Assembly (NCBI GenBank): GCA_023374045.1
Contig: CM041783.1
Span: 94,275,298-94,339,297 of the forward strand
DNA: 64,000 bases
DNA from: Limonium bicolor
Lineage: Eukaryota; Streptophyta; Magnoliopsida; Caryophyllales; Plumbaginaceae
Direction of reading: 5' to 3'
Notes under the pieces: generated by a model
The model's input: the letters and a program-made list of their open reading frames with translations, nothing else
What the model was told of the DNA's origin: nothing
The model's database searches: none
Program-made: the position numbers and the translations under genes
In this document: piece after piece, positions 20,008 through 34,474 of the stretch
How the letters are laid out: each line of letters begins with the position of its first letter
Numbering within the stretch: position 1 is the stretch's first letter

Positions 20008-23000
20008 TGTAACACCCCAACCGCTAATCCTATTCTTACCGTCTAATCGTCTTATTAATCCTACGAGTTCGCAGCGGAATTATTACATACTTACTACGGC
20101 GGGTGGAACAATGCCGCTAACCGCCCATACGGCTAGCTAGGCTACTAATACTTACAGTCACGGTCTGATGAACATAACGTACCGAGCTACCAAATTACTT
20201 ACCAAAATACCATATACCAAATACTTACATCCTGGATCACCGAGTATTTAAAGTGTATTCAATTACAACCTTTCAAGCTTACCAAAAGAATGAGTTTCTA
20301 AAGCTACTCATCTATACCAATGCTCCTTTCCCAATATCCAAAAAGGTGTACCCCATGGTACACCGGCTACTCAAAACTACAGCCATGTACTACTCAGTAC
20401 ACCCATCATAAATTCATTGTTTACAATCAAAAAGAAGATAAAGAAATAGAGCTATGTCCTCAGCATCTTCATCAATCTCGAGTACCTGCGTGTAGTAAAA
20501 ATGGTGCCCCAAGGGGCTCAGCAAACGCTGCATATGGACTCCGCATATACCGCGTGCTAGCTAGGGCACGCCGACTATTTGACGTCCACTAAACATGCCA
20601 TTTATTTATTGCATACATACATGCTTTTCATACAAGTTACATGCTCATACAGTTCATTACATAATCCAAGGCAACAATGTAGTAGCATACAACTTACTTA
20701 CCTTCACAAGGTTAGCCAAATTATGCATCCGGGTTAATCGGAATGCTTTACTCTTTTACTCATTACTTACTTCTACTTGCATACAATTACTTACTTTCAA
20801 TTACTTTACTTACTCATTCTTACTTACTTACTTATACTCAAGTTAAGTCGTCGGGACCTCCGGCCTTGGGGACTACACCGTCCCACATCCGGGATTTACT
20901 TGACTCACCAATCCGGGATGCTACCCACTTAAGGGATTTGGGCCGCAGACCAGTTTAAGAGTCAGGAATTGGAGCCAACCTCTCGTGACTCCGCATCCTC
21001 ACGTGTGGCCGAAACTATATCGGACTTCTACTCATTCCAATTTAATTACCATTTTAAGTTAGGATGGTTAGCTTGTTAGGAATAAGTTAGAAGTCCAAAC
21101 ACAATAAATAACGGTCACGGAACAATACACATACATACACACATTCATTATCATCCATACATTTCATGAATTATACAAACTAAGATTTAAGAAGAATTTC
21201 ACAACATACAACACTACATATTCACAAGTATGCATATTAACTCCGATTCGTGCATTTATCTTATTTGGTGATCAATTCGCACACAACACACAAATCAGAG
21301 TAACCAAGATAGCATACGGGGCATGAGGAATCCATACCGTTCACCGTTGTACGTAATTCCAACATCCTTCGATGTCACAAATCAAGTCCTATTACATACA
21401 TACAATCGAATGATTAATCTAACTATCATTACTTAACTCATACTTACTATGTTCTTATACTTCTTATACTTACACATTACTTACTCATTTTTCATTACTT
21501 AAGTTTTATTTCTTACTTAAGGTTGCATGCTTACACACTTGTACATATACATATGTATGGGTATACATATACATATATATTATCAATTATAATTTAAATT
21601 AAAATAAATTTTTTTTTTGTCAGGATTGGGCCGTCCGACCCCCGTCCGACCCAAGCCCTGGGTCGGACCATTCCAGTAAGATTCGGTTCAGAAAATTACC
21701 CTGTCTGACCTAGCACTATTCCGTCCGACCCAAACCCTCTGGGTCGGACCGTTCCAGTAAGTTTTTGGTCTCGAGTCTCAGCTCCGTCCGACCCAGGTCC
21801 GACTCACCGTCTGGGTCGGACGAAGTCAGAAACTTCGACTACTATTTTTTTTGCCTGTCCGACCCACGTCCGATCCACGGCCCTGGGTCGGACCATTACA
21901 GAATGTTTGATTTCGAGATTCAAGCCATGTCCGACCCACGTCCGACTCACGGCTCTGGGTCGGACCGTTACAGAATGTTTCCTGAGCCATGTCCGACCCA
22001 CGTCCGACTCACGGCTCTGGGTCGGACCATTCCAGAAGGTTTTTTTTCGTTTCTTAAGGCCCGTCCGACCCACGTCCGACTCACCTCTGGGTCGGGCGGT
22101 TCCAGAACCTTGTTACAGTTTTTATTTTTCTTTCCCAATTTCACCCATTGCTTCCCCAATCTTCCTACATACATCCTAACATGTTTTTATACACTTTAAA
22201 CACCCTAGATCATGCTAATTCACTTCCTAATTCATCGTGCAACTCTATACTAACTTATATACACAATCCTCTTAATTTCAACTCAACACTTAACAGTTTT
22301 CTTCCCTAGTGTCTTTGATACAAATTTTAACTCTAACACTCTCCATCTACAACTCCCTCTTCTAATGTCATTGCTAACACCACTAATACATTACAACTAC
22401 ATTAACTATCTCTCCCCATGTTCCCTCTATTTTCTATCTCAAAATCTGTTACAACCTACATTATTCACCTAGTTTAAAATTCACTAAGTGTTATAATCCT
22501 AGATAAATTTTGACATAACCTCCCCTATAATTTTATACTCTCACCACATTGTTTTACTCACATCTATACTGTCTCACCTGTTTTCAACAATCAAAATACA
22601 CAAGCTCCCATATACAATACCAATACTAAACAACACTAAAACACTACAAAATTTCCTGCACACAAACACTAATCCCCAATCTGTTTTGTAACAGTTTTAC
22701 ATGTCTTTTAAAGCTTCAAAATACTTGTATTCTCACACACATTATACTACTAATGCATTACCATTTTTCAATACCAATTTTCATTCTAAAAATCTGTTAC
22801 ATACACAATTACAAGACTACACAAGGTGAGTATTCCTTACCTTGTTTTGCTTCTAGTTTCTTTCTTCTTTCTTCCTCCTTCCTTCTCTCTCTACCGGTTT
22901 TAACTCAATCCTCTAACACTACAACATTCATATACACCATTCAATATTTAAAACTAACCCTAACCATTAATCAAGTTCTAATGCACGTTCTAGGGTTTAG

Positions 23001-23956
23001 AATTTATATTACCTTGCAAGGGTTCAAAAGGAGCTTGGAGTGGCTCAAGAACAATATTTCCAACTCCACCAACAAGCCAAAATCGGCTAGAACAAGAGGA
23101 AGAACAAGGGTTTAGTTATGAATCTCGTTTTGCCCATAAGGGCTAGAAAAAGATGGAGTTTTCGAAATATTTTTACCTTAGAAGAACAAGGAGAAGGAGG
23201 GCCTTCTAATGGTGGTGTTGAGACTCCAAATGGGGAATACCCTCAAAATCGAAAATGCTTGTTTTTGGATTTTGGAAAGATGAAAATGTAGCTCTTGAGG
23301 AGAGGATTCAATGGTGGTATTTTTATAATTTTTGGAGAGTTTGAGGAGTTACAAAGGAGAGAAGTAGAGGTTTTGTGGGTTCCTTCTTTCACCATGGAAA
23401 TCGTGGAGGTTGAAGAAGAAGAGAAAAAGAGAGTGAGGGGCTGCTTCTTCACGTGAGGAGAATAGGGAATGGAGGAGAGAGAGAAAAAGTGAGGGTGGGG
23501 TTTCTTTATTGTTTTTGTTTGTTTGTAATAGAGAGGAATTAGTGAGTGAGTGAGAGGGGAATAGGGCCGGCTGGCACCACCCACACACACACACATTCAC
23601 TTTTTATTTTAAAAGTGGACACATAAGTTTGTTATTTATATTTCTACCCCACAACTTCCCGTTTTTGACAGTTTTTACTAATTTCTCGTTTTCTTGATTT
23701 TATTGGTTCTAAAGCTCACTAATATTTATTAATGATTATTTAGTTGACTAAAATTGTTACGAGTCTATTTGACCCGCTTAAAGACACGTTTTCCCGGTTA
23801 CCTCGAAAAACGTGCTTTAAGGTTCGGTAATGTTTTAAACCGTTTTAAAGGTCCGTTTTCTTCGGGATTTGTTCCCTTATGATTATTTACACTTAATTAA
23901 GCTTCTAAATTATTATTAGCCTAATTAATCACTATTTTTAATTACGGGGTATTTCA
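20008..23956 (-). repeat. LTR3 (complete, shared by E2 and E3)
   Basis: 3949 bp with TG...CA ends. Its left end meets the E2 primer site and its right end meets the E3 polypurine tract, so it is 5' LTR for E2 and 3' LTR for E3. Its right end has CGGGG, like LTR1 and unlike the flank-touching LTRs. TATA-like box at 23633-23640. Confidence 0.95.
21633..22110. repeat. LTR3 hairpin array
   Basis: Same array with small changes in some arms (GTCTGACCTA near 21704 and GGGTCGGGCGG near 22090), so the pairing is weaker in those units. Confidence 0.9.
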
Positions 23957-23972
23957 ATCTACCCCCCTTAAG

Positions 23973-24390
23973 AAACTTTGCCCTCAAAGTTGCTCAAGGT
24001 TAATAGTTTTATAATTCTACTCATTATGCAAACCAATTGCCATAATGTATCTTCCTACACCTATGAGGTGTTTACTTCTTTCACACTGCAAGCATACACA
24101 TTTCAACATCATAGCAATTCACATACACAATGCATCATTTCCATTCATACCATACCACAATACAAAATACATCATTACCATCCACAATACACATTACACC
24201 AATACACCATACATTGCACATACACATCATTCATTACACATTACACATACATACACATCCATACTAAATTCACTTGCACTACATGTGCCATACAAAATGC
24301 AATGCTTACCCCGAAGCAATGCTAAAGCAAAGGGTTCTACCCCCCTTAAAAGGGGTACGACCCGTACCCGTATACTAAATACTAGACTCT
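23973..24390 (-). other. E3 noncoding stretch before polypurine tract
   Basis: Same low-complexity CATTACACATACA-rich stretch as 2891-3303. No coding signal seen. Confidence 0.72.
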
Positions 24391-27300
24391 CTAGTCTATG
24401 AATAACTGCGGGTATTTAGCCTTCATGGCATCTTCCAACTCCCATGTCGCTTCTTCGACATCATGGTTAGACCATAGGACCTTCACCATTCGTATAGACT
24501 TATGGCGAGTGTCTCTGGTCTTCCTATCAGGATTCTCACTGGGGTTTCGACATATCGCATGTTTGGCTCAATGGATAGTCTCGGGCTCCAACACATGAGA
24601 AGGATCAGCATATACTTCTTGAGTTGTGACACATGAAATACATCATGGACACGTCCCAAGTCCTCAGGTAGTGCTAACCTGTAGGCTACTGAACCAACTC
24701 TTTCGGTGATAGTGTACGGCCCTACAAACTTTGGGCTTAGCTTGCCCTTCTGACCAAATCTGAAGACACCCTTCATAGGTGAAACTCGCAAGAACACTTG
24801 GTCGCCCACGGCGAACTCAAGGTCGCGTCGTCTCACATCCGCATAGGATTTCTGTCTATCTTGGGCTGCCTTCATGTTAGCTCGGATTTGTTGCACTTCG
24901 GCTTGTACTTGCTCAAGATACTCCGGTCCTATTATGACCGCTTCACTTGACTCATCCCAACACAAGGGTGTACGGCAAGGTCTACCGTATAGAGCTTGGA
25001 AAGGCGACATCTTAATCGAGGCGTGATAACTATTATTATACGAGAACTCGATAAGATGAAGCTTATCTAACCAACTCCCCTGAAAGTCCAAGGCACATGC
25101 CCGAAGCATGTCCTCCAGTGTCTGGATGGTCCTTTCTGTCTGACCGTCGGTCTGAGGATGGAAGGCGGTACTCAACTTCAGTTCTGTACCCAACGCTTCC
25201 CTTGTAGCTCTCCAGTATCTCGAAAGAAACTGGTGTCGCGGTCAGATACTATGGTCTTAGGGACTCCGTGGTGTCTGATAATCTCCTTATCAAAAAGCTC
25301 AGCTAGCTTTTACTACCTTCCAGGTGTCCTTCATCGGTATGAATCTGGCAACCTTGGTAAGGCGATCTACTACAACCCAGATCATGTTGAGTCCTCCCCT
25401 AGCAGGTGGGAGTCCTACAACAAAATCCATGGAGATATCATGAAATTTCCACTCCGGAATTGGCATCGATTGTACCATTCCGCCCGGTCTACGGTGTTCA
25501 AATTTTACCTTCTGGCATGTCAAGCATCTCAATACAATTCCGTCACATCTGACTTCATTCCAGACCACCAGAAGTACCTCTTCATGTCTTTGTACATCTT
25601 GGAGGCTCCCGGATGGACTGATAATGTAGAACTATGTGACTCTCGCAGGATGCGATCCCTTAGCTCAGCATTGCTTCGGGGGACGCATAGCCTGCCATTC
25701 AACCGAATCAAACCATCTTCATGTAGCTTAAAATCATACTTTTTCTTCTCAAATGTACCATTCTCGATCTTGTGTCTGATTTCGGTTAGGTAAGGGTCGC
25801 TCAACTGAGCGTCTCGCACCTCGTCAACCAAGCTAGAAGAAGCGAGTAGCGAATGGAGCGAGTGTGCTCGACGGCTCAGGGCGTCGGCTACAATGTTTGC
25901 CTTCCCTTCCTTATACTGCAGATTGATGTCGTAGTCTGAGAGAAACTCCATCCACCTTCTCTGTCTCAAGTTGAGTTCTTTCTGAGTGAATACATACTGT
26001 AAGCTCTTATGGTCGGAGTAGATGGTGATGCTTACCCCATAGAGATAGTGTCGCCATATCTTCAAGGCGAAGACAATGGCTCCTAACTCTAAGTCGTGAG
26101 TCGGGTAATTCTCCTCATGTTTCTTCAGCTGGCGGGAGGCATAAGCAACAACCTTGCCATGCTGCATGAGTACGCATCCCATTCCTTTGCCTGATGCATC
26201 ACAGTACACCCAAATCCCTTGTGCCCTCTGGAAGAGTAAGGACGGGCGCTGAGGTCAATGAGTCTTTCAGTTTCTGAAATGATAGCTCGCACTCGTCTGT
26301 CCATACAAACGGTGCATCTTTCTTCATCAATGTAGTCATGGGCTTGGCGACTTTCGAGAAGTCCCTTACAAATCTCCGGTAGTAACCGGCTAGACCAAGA
26401 AAGCTCCTAATGTCGGTAACAGTCTTGGGTCTAGGCCATGATCGTACAGCTTCTACTTAGAAGGGTCAACCGAGATACCTGCGCTCGAGATGACATGTCC
26501 AAGGAATGATACCTGATCAAGCCAAAACTCGCATTTGGAGAACTTCGCATACAGCTGGTTCTCGCGCAGTGTCTCAAGCACTTTCCTCAAGTGGGTTTCA
26601 TGTTCCTCTGGTGATTTGGAATATACAAGGATGTCGTCGATGAAGACCACAACCGAAGTGTCCAACTGCTCACTGAATAGACGATTCATGAGGTCCATGA
26701 ATTTTGCCGGTGCGTTTGACAAACCGAATGGCATCACTGTGAATTCGTAGTGGCCATATCTGGTACGGAATGCCGTTTTCTCATGTCTTGTTCCTTGATT
26801 GCAATCTGATGATACCCTGAACGGAGGTCGATCTTGGAGAAGACTGAGGCTCCTTTCAACTGGTCGAATAGGTCGTCGATACGTGGTAGTGGGTATTTAT
26901 TTTTGACTGTGACCGCATTCAGCTCGCGGTAGTCAATGCATAGTCGGAGGCTACCGTCCTTCTTCTTCACGAAGAGAACCGGTGCTCCCCAGGGTGATAC
27001 GCTCGGGCGTATAAACCCTTTGTCTAGAAGGTCTCTCAACTGTTCTTTCAATTCGGTCATCTCTGCTGGTGCCATGCGGTACGGTGCCCTAGCAATGGGA
27101 CCGGTACCTGGCAATAGATCAATTTCGAATTCCACTGCTCTCGGTGGTGGCATGCCGGGTAGCTCCTTAGGGAATACATCGGGATACTCGGATACAATGG
27201 GTACTTCATCACTGAACTCTGGATCTCGCTCCAGGTCTTGTACATAACAAAGATACACCTCTTGGCCCTTTCTGAGCTCCCGGTACATAGCCATGGCAGA

Positions 27301-27846
27301 TATAAGGGTGGTCGAAGGCTCTCTCGGTCTCTGGCGGTAAGATACGGTAACCCCAGAAGGACTCTTGAGCAGACGATGCTCGGCGCAGAGGATTCTACCC
27401 TTGTGCCGCTCCAACCAATTCATCCCAATGATTACGTCGAATCCCAATCCATTGAATTCGATGAAGGAAAGGGGAAACGATTCGCCTTTGATTTGGATTG
27501 TGGCTGATTGATAGTATTTGGTGCACTTTACTCGCTCCTTCGATGGGAGAGTAACCATGAAGTTCGGTAGCTCATCCGCATCTAGCTTCAACCTCTTCAC
27601 AAAGGATGGTGATACGAAAGTGTGAGAGGCGCCGGAGTCGAATAGCACATTGGCATCAATGCCATTTACTGGGAAGGTTCCCGTTAGAATGGTGCCGCTT
27701 CTGCCGGCTTGTGCTTCGGTGAGGATGCTCAGGTTACCTTCGGTACCGAGTCCACAACCTATTGGATTCACAATTGGATAAGTATTGATGGTGGACACAA
27801 GTGGAATTAAATCAACACTGCTCTTTATTGATAAACCAACCATCAT
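24391..27846 (-). pseudogene. pol: E3 pol: protease to chromodomain
   Basis: All domains are present: DSGA near the start, FIDD, RNase H ([17 protein letters not shown]), integrase zinc finger, D-D-E core (MDFV, VSDRD, GQTERT), GPY/F and the chromodomain tail. At least six indels break it, near 26783, 26457, 26210, 25535, 25306-25310 and 25225, with more in the chromodomain (around 24530-24610). Open segments are 27846-26734, 26737-26453, 26209-25529, 25568-25299 and 25193-24483. The breaks are single-base length changes rather than substitutions, which fits consensus error as well as decay. Confidence 0.92.
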
Positions 27847-27872
27847 ACATACCGTGTCTCTAATACACGTTA

Positions 27873-28661
27873 CTAAAGGTTACATGATACTAGGAATTTA
27901 ATATTTCTAAAGGTAAGGTTCAGGCGTCCTGGTTTCATGTGTGTGGCATTGATTATTGCCGGCGGTGCCGTATTCAACTTGATCTTGTTGATCCCGTGAT
28001 ACAGCATCCTAGAGTTTCCACCCATGATTAGGACATCTCCTGATCTCAATACCAGTTTCTGTGCGAGGTCCACACGCTTCTGCTCGCTATACAGGAATAC
28101 GGCGTCATCACCAATGGACCAAGACACTACGGGCACTCCTTGTTCAAGAGATTCCGCTGTCTCGTCCTTGTCTTGGTGTAACCCAAGTCGTCCTTCTTTT
28201 CATAGAAGTTGACGATACAAAGATCCGCTTCAAGTGCGGGGATCGGTTCAGGTTCACATTGTTGCAAGTTCTACTGCTTGTGTGATGAGGGTCTGAAACT
28301 CTGGTGGTATTGTCGGTGGCGTCGCTCCGTCTTGTGTTCGTGTCTCCTGGTATGTCTTGGTATAAGGATTCCAGTCCTTTCCCAAGCACATCATCTTCAG
28401 CTTCATCTTCGCTCCACCGGGGAATTCGGGTGTGTAAAATCCACCTTGACCCGTTCCTAGCTCGTTGCATCGTCGGATGATTGAGATTTGTGCGTCGGGT
28501 GTCAGGTATCCCTTTAATAAATCATACCTGGTCGGATGACCTGACACTGTTTGTTGGTGTAGTCGTGGTTGGTGATGTCGATCTCTTCTTGATTCAAGGT
28601 TACCGGTATCGGGTAACAGATACTAAAGTTCCTATGGTTACAATTTCATCTACGGTGAGTA
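27873..28661 (-). pseudogene. E3 AlkB-like ORF
   Basis: Same domain as in E1. The catalytic C-terminal part is open: PVVSWSIGDD, GGNSRMLYHGI and RLNLTFR, but the end is altered. One T is missing near 27905, so the frame misses the usual stop and runs to 27873. LHQDKDE is interrupted by a base missing near 28196, and two bases are missing near 28264. The N-terminal part has one base missing near 28519. Confidence 0.87.
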
Positions 28662-28779
28662 CTAGTTTCAACTACTTCATTTCATGCTTATACATTCATT
28701 TATTTACTCATGCATTCACTCATACAGTTACTCTACTACTAGGCATGCTATTTCAAGGATTAAAGGTTTAGGTGATTAC

Positions 28780-30268
28780 CTTGGCCGGATTTCGAACCGG
28801 GCCCATCGCGGTCAATCACATGCAGAACAGGCTGCCTCGAGGTGCGCCTCTCTGAGGGCCCCGGGATCCCTGTCCCTGAGGTGCCTGCTGGGCCGGTGCA
28901 TCGCCGATGCCACCTCCTTGCCCTCTCTCTGCTTGTAGTTCTGGAAGGTACTCTCGGCTTTCCACTCTCTGGGCACTTGTTAGCTGTGTGTCCCAGCTTC
29001 TGGCAGTTGTAGCATTTGATCTCCCTCCCGTAGCAGTCCTTACCAGGATGGTCCTGGTTGCACTTTCTGCACACATAGGTGCGGCCGTCGGAGAAGGTTT
29101 TGGCGGCTCCGGAGCTAGAACCTGAGGTTAGAGGGTCAGCACATGTGTGCGTGGGTATACTAGAAATGATGCTTATACGATACTTATGCGAATACGAATT
29201 GGATTAGGAATTTACCCTTTGGTGGGTGTGATCTCAGTGGCTTAGCTGCCACCGGTGCAGAATAACCAAGCTGAAGTAACTCAGATGGTTTGCCCTGCTC
29301 AGCATGGGCACTGCTCTCACCCTGGGATTTCTTTGGGATTGCTGAAAGAAATTCCCCTTTTTCTTTTTCCAGCTCTTCCCCTGGTTCTGCTCCTCAGTGC
29401 TGGTATTTTTGTTGTTAGCTTTGCGCTTCAGCGCGGTCTCTTCATCCCTTAACTGGCAAGTGATCTCAACGCGAGAAGCCGCGTGATAACACTCCTGAAA
29501 TTTCAGGTATTAGCCGGGATTCTCATTTAAGGAGGAATAAAGAAGATCAAAGAATTCAAGGAATTTAAGGAATTGAAATGATACTAAGGGTTAACCGTTA
29601 TTTACCTGAAGGGAGGTAAACCTGGTATAGCCCATACCGTACCGAAGGCGATGGCTCAGACCGCCATAGAAGCGATCGACCAACACCTGGCCGGTGTATC
29701 CTAGATCGGGGAGGAGACGGAGAATGGAGGTGAAGGTGCGGTAGTACTCATCCACAGACATCTTGTCTGTCATCTTTAAGGCGTCCAGCTCTAGCCTTTT
29801 CTTGTTTTACATGTTCGGGGTAGTATTTGGAACGGAGGAGTGATGCGAAGGAATCCCAATCAATGTGGGGTCGCTGACATGCTCGTGCTTCACCAGCTTC
29901 CACCAGTCCATGGCTGCATCCTTCAGATAGTAGGCTGCAACTCTGACTCGAACTCCAGCAGGAGCTTCGAGTGTTTCGAAGGCCGTCTCCATCTCGGAGA
30001 TGTAGGCCTCGAGCTTAGCCGGATCACTCTCGCCCCTAAAGCAAGGAGGGCGGAGCTCCGCTACAGCTTTTACCCAGTTTGCTTCTCTGGGTGGTGGGGG
30101 AGGGACTGGCCCCGCTTGAGTTTGTTGGGTTTGTTGGGATTGTTGTACAGCTTGTATTACTTGAGGTAGCATCTGCGCTACCGTGGCGGCGACGATCTCA
30201 GCTATCGTCTGCGCGCCGGGTCCGTCACTGCCCCCTCCTCTGGGGCGACCTGGACCTCTGCCTGACAT
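28780..30268 (-). pseudogene. gag: E3 gag
   Basis: Exon 1 30268-29606, exon 2 29494-29216, exon 3 29121-28780. This copy keeps a continuous frame from MSGRGPGRP through AYYLKDAAMDWWKLVKHEHV (153 codons), better than E1 or E2. A missing A near 29872 then breaks it. The MTDKMSVDEYYRTF part is open again, and both zinc knuckles are present in exon 3. Confidence 0.87.
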
Positions 30269-30337
30269 CTGAATATTTAACAGTTACATTAGGCTTGCAA
30301 GATATGACTCAAAGGTCTTGGAATTTAAGCAAGGTAT

Positions 30338-30488
30338 CGTTCATAAGAACGTTAAGGTATCCGTCGTTAACAACGGTAGTTCCTAGTTAGGTTTCTAAGT
30401 ATCCGTCTTAAGACGGTTGAAATCCTAACTCGGTAATCTCCTATGCTCGGTACTATGGACATCAGAGCGTAACTACGCTCTGATACCA
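30338..30488 (-). promoter_or_regulatory. E3 leader hairpins and tRNA-iMet primer site
   Basis: Four inverted repeats as in E1, with one base changed in the CCGTTGTTAACAACGG palindrome (CCGTCGTTAACAACGG), which removes one Watson-Crick pair. Primer site 30477-30488. Confidence 0.82.
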
Positions 30489-30493
30489 CTTTT

Positions 30494-33400
30494 TGTAACA
30501 CCCCAACCGCTAATCCTATGCTTACCGTCTAATCGTCCTATTAATCCTACGAGTTCGCAGCGGAATTATTACATACTTACTACGGCGGGTGAAACAATAC
30601 CGCTAACCGCCCATACGGCTAGCTAGGCTACTAATACTTACAGTCACGGTCTGATGAACATAACGTACCGAGCTACTAAATTACTTACCAAAATACCATA
30701 TACCAAATACTTACATCCTGGATCACCGAGTATTTAAAGTATATTCAATTACACCCCTTCAAGCTTACCAAAAGAATGAGTTTCTAAAGCTACTCATCTA
30801 TACCAATGCTCCTTTCCCAATATCCAAAAAGGTGTACCCCATGGTACACCGGCTACTCAAAACTACAGCCATGTACTACTCAGTACACCCATCATAAATT
30901 CATTGTTTACAATCAAAAAGAAGATAAAGAAGTAGAGCTATGTCCTCAGCATCTTCATCAATCTCGAGTACCTGCGTGTAGTAAAAATGGTGCCCCAAGG
31001 GGCTCAGCAAACGCTGCATATGGACTCCGCATATACCGCGTGCTAGCTAGGGCACGCCGACTATTTGACGTCCACTAAACATGCCATTTATTTATTCATA
31101 CATACATGCTTTTCATACAATTACATGCTCATACAATTCATTACATAATCAAGGCAACAATGTAGTAGCATACAACTTACTTACCTTCACAAGGTTAGCC
31201 AAATTATGCATCCGGGTTAATCGGAATGCTTTACTCTTTTACTCATTACTTACTTCTTCTACTTGCATACAATCTTACTTTCAATTACTTTACTTACTCA
31301 TTCTTACTTACTTACTTATACTCAAGTTAAGTCGTCGGGACCTCCGGCCTTGGGGACTACACCGTCCCACATCCGGGATTTACTTGACTCACCAATCCGG
31401 GATGCTACCCACTTAAGGGATTTGGGCCGCGGACCAGTTTAAGAGTCAGGAATTGGAGCCAACCTCTCGTGACTCCGCATCCTCACGCGTGGCCGAAACT
31501 ATATCGGACTTCTACTCATTCCAATTTAATTACCATTTTAAGTTAGGATGGTTAGCTTGTTAGGAATAAGTTAGAAGTCCAAACACAATAAATAACGGTC
31601 ACGGAACAATACAACATACATACACACATTCATTATCATCCATACATTTCATGAATTATACAAACTAAGATTTAAGAAGAATATTCACAACATACAACAC
31701 TACATATTCACAAGTATGCATATTAACTCCGATTCGTGCATTTATCTTATTTGGTGATCAATTAGCACACAACACACAAATCAGAGTAACCAAGATAGCA
31801 TACGGGGCATGAGGAATCCATACCGTTCACCGTTGTACGTAATTCCAAACGTCCTTCGATGTCACAAATCAAGTCCTATTACATACATACAATCGAATGA
31901 TTAATCTAACTATCATTACTTAACTCATACTTACTATGTCCTCTTCTTATACTTACACATTACTTACTCATTTTTCATTACTTAAGTTTTTATTTTCTTA
32001 CTTAAGGTTTGCATGCTTACACACTTGTACATATACATATATGTATGGGTATACATATACATATATATATACAATTATTATTTAAATTAAAATAATTTTT
32101 TTTTTGTCAGGATTGGGCCGTCCGACCCACCGTCCGACCCAAGCCCTGGGTCGGACCATTCCAGTAAGATTCGGTTCAGAAAATTACCCTGTCCGACCCA
32201 GCACTATTCCGTCCGACCCAAACCCTCTGGGTCGGACCGTTCCAGTAAGTTTTTGGTCTCGAGTCTCAGCTCCGTCCGACCCAGGTCCGACTCACCGTCT
32301 GGGTCGGACGAAGTCAGAAACTTCGACTACTATTTTTTTTGCCTGTCCGACCCACGTCCGATCCACGGCCCTGGGTCGGACCATTACAGAATGTTTGATT
32401 TCGAGATTTAAGCCATGTCCGACCCACGTCCGACTCACGGCTCTGGGTCGGACCGTTACAGAATGTTTCCTGAGCCATGTCCGACCCACGTCCGACTCAC
32501 GGCTCTGGGTCGGACCATTCCAGAAGGTTTTATTTTCATTTCTTAAGGCCCGTCCGACCCACGTCCGACTCACCGTCTGGGTCGGACGGTTCCAGAACCT
32601 TGTTACAGTTTTTATTTTTCGTTCCCAATTTCACTCATTGCTTCCCCAATCTTCCTACATACATCCTAACATGTTTTTATACACTTTAAACACCCTAGAT
32701 CATGCTAATTCACTTCCTAATTCATCACGCAACTCTATACTAACTTATATACACAATCCTCTTAATTTCAACTCAACACTTAACAGTTTTCTTCCCTAGT
32801 GTCTTTTGTTACAGATTTTAACTCTAACACTCTCCATCTACAACTCCCTCTTCTAATGTCATTGCTAACGCCACTAATACATTACAACTACATTAACTAT
32901 CTCTCCCCATGTTCCCTCTATTTATCTATCTCAAAATCTGTTACAACCTACATTATTCACCTAGTTTAAAATTCACTAAGTGTTATAATCCTAGATAAAT
33001 TTTGACATAACCTCCCCTATAATTTTATACTCTCACCACATTGTTTTACTCACATCTATACTGTCTCACCTGTTTTCAACAATCAAAATACACAAGCTCC
33101 CATATACAATACCAATACTAAACAACACTAAAAACACTACAAAATTTCCTGCACACAAACACTAATCCCCAATCTGTTTTGTAACAGTTTTACATGTCTT
33201 TTAAAGCTTCAAAATACTTGTATTCTCACACATTATACTACTAATGCATTACCATTTTTCAATACCAATTTTCATTCCTAAAAATCTGTTACATACACAA
33301 TTACAAGACTACACAAAGGTGAGTATTCCTTACCTTGTTTTGCTTCTAGTTCTTTCTTCTTCTTTCTTCCTCCTTCCTTCTCTACCGGTTTTAGTAACTC

Positions 33401-34474
33401 AATCCTCTAACACTACAATCATTCATATACACCACTCAATATTTAAAACTAGCCCTAACCATTAATCAAGTTCTAATGCACATTCTAGGGTTTAGAATTT
33501 ATATTACCTTGCAAGGGTTCAAATGGAGCTTGGAGTGGCTCAAGAACAATATTTCCAACTCCACCAACAAGCCAAAATCGGCTAGAACAAGAGGAAGAAC
33601 AAGGGTTTAGGTTATGAATCTCGTTTTGCCCATAAGGGCTAGAAAAAGATGGAGTTTTCGAAATATTTTTACCTTAGAAGAACAAGGAGAAGGAGGGCCT
33701 TCTAATGGTGGTGTTGAGACTCCAAATGGGGTATACCCTCAAAATCGAAAATGCTTGTTTTTGGATTTTGGAAAGATGAAAATGTAGCTCTTGAGGATAG
33801 GATTCCAATGGTGGTATTTTTATAATTTTTGGATGAGTATTGAGGGAGTTACAAAGGAGAGAAGTAGAGGTTTTGTGGGTTCCCTTCTTTCACCATGGAA
33901 ATCGGTGGAGGTTGAAGAAGAAGAGGAAAAGAGAGAGTGAGGGGCTGCTGCTTCACGTGAGGGAGAATAGGGAATGGAGGAGAGAGAGAATAAAGTGAGG
34001 GTGGGGGTTTCTTTATTGTTTTTGTTTGTTTGTAAATAGAGAGGAATTAGTGAGTGAGTGAGAGGGGGAATAGGGGGCCGGCTGGCACCACCCACACACA
34101 CACACAATTCACTTTTTATTTTAAAAGTGGACACATAAGTTTCAGTTATTTATATTTCTACCCCACAACTTCCCGTTTTTGACAGTTTTTACTAATTTCT
34201 CGTTTTCTTGATTTTTATTGGTTCTAAAGCCTCACTAATATTTATTAATGATTATTTAGTTGACTAAAATTGTTACGAGTCTATTTGACCCGCTTAAAGA
34301 CACGTTTTCCCGGTTACCTCGAAAAACGTGCTTTAAGGTTCGGTAATGTTCTTAAACCGTTTTAAAGATCCGTTTTCTTCGGGATTTGTTCCCTTATGGT
34401 TATTTACACTTAATTAAGCTTCTAAATTATTTATTAGCCTAATTAATCACTATTTTTAATTACAGGGTATTTCA
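30494..34474 (-). repeat. LTR4 (complete)
   Basis: 3981 bp, 5' LTR of E3, right end CAGGGTATTTCA followed by AGTAGACC of the hAT flank, as for LTR2 and LTR5. TATA-like box at 34147-34154. Confidence 0.96.
32120..32600. repeat. LTR4 hairpin array
   Basis: Same seven-unit array; arms are well preserved. Confidence 0.92.

Larger units (their letters stand above)
23957..34474 (-). mobile_element. E3: second full-length AlkB chromovirus
   Basis: Complete internal region 23957-30493 between LTR3 and LTR4, with polypurine tract at 23957-23972, pol, AlkB, gag and primer site in the same order as E1. Together with LTR3 it makes an LTR-internal-LTR-internal-LTR ladder with E2. E3 and E4 share small differences that set them apart from E1 and E2. 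Confidence 0.92.
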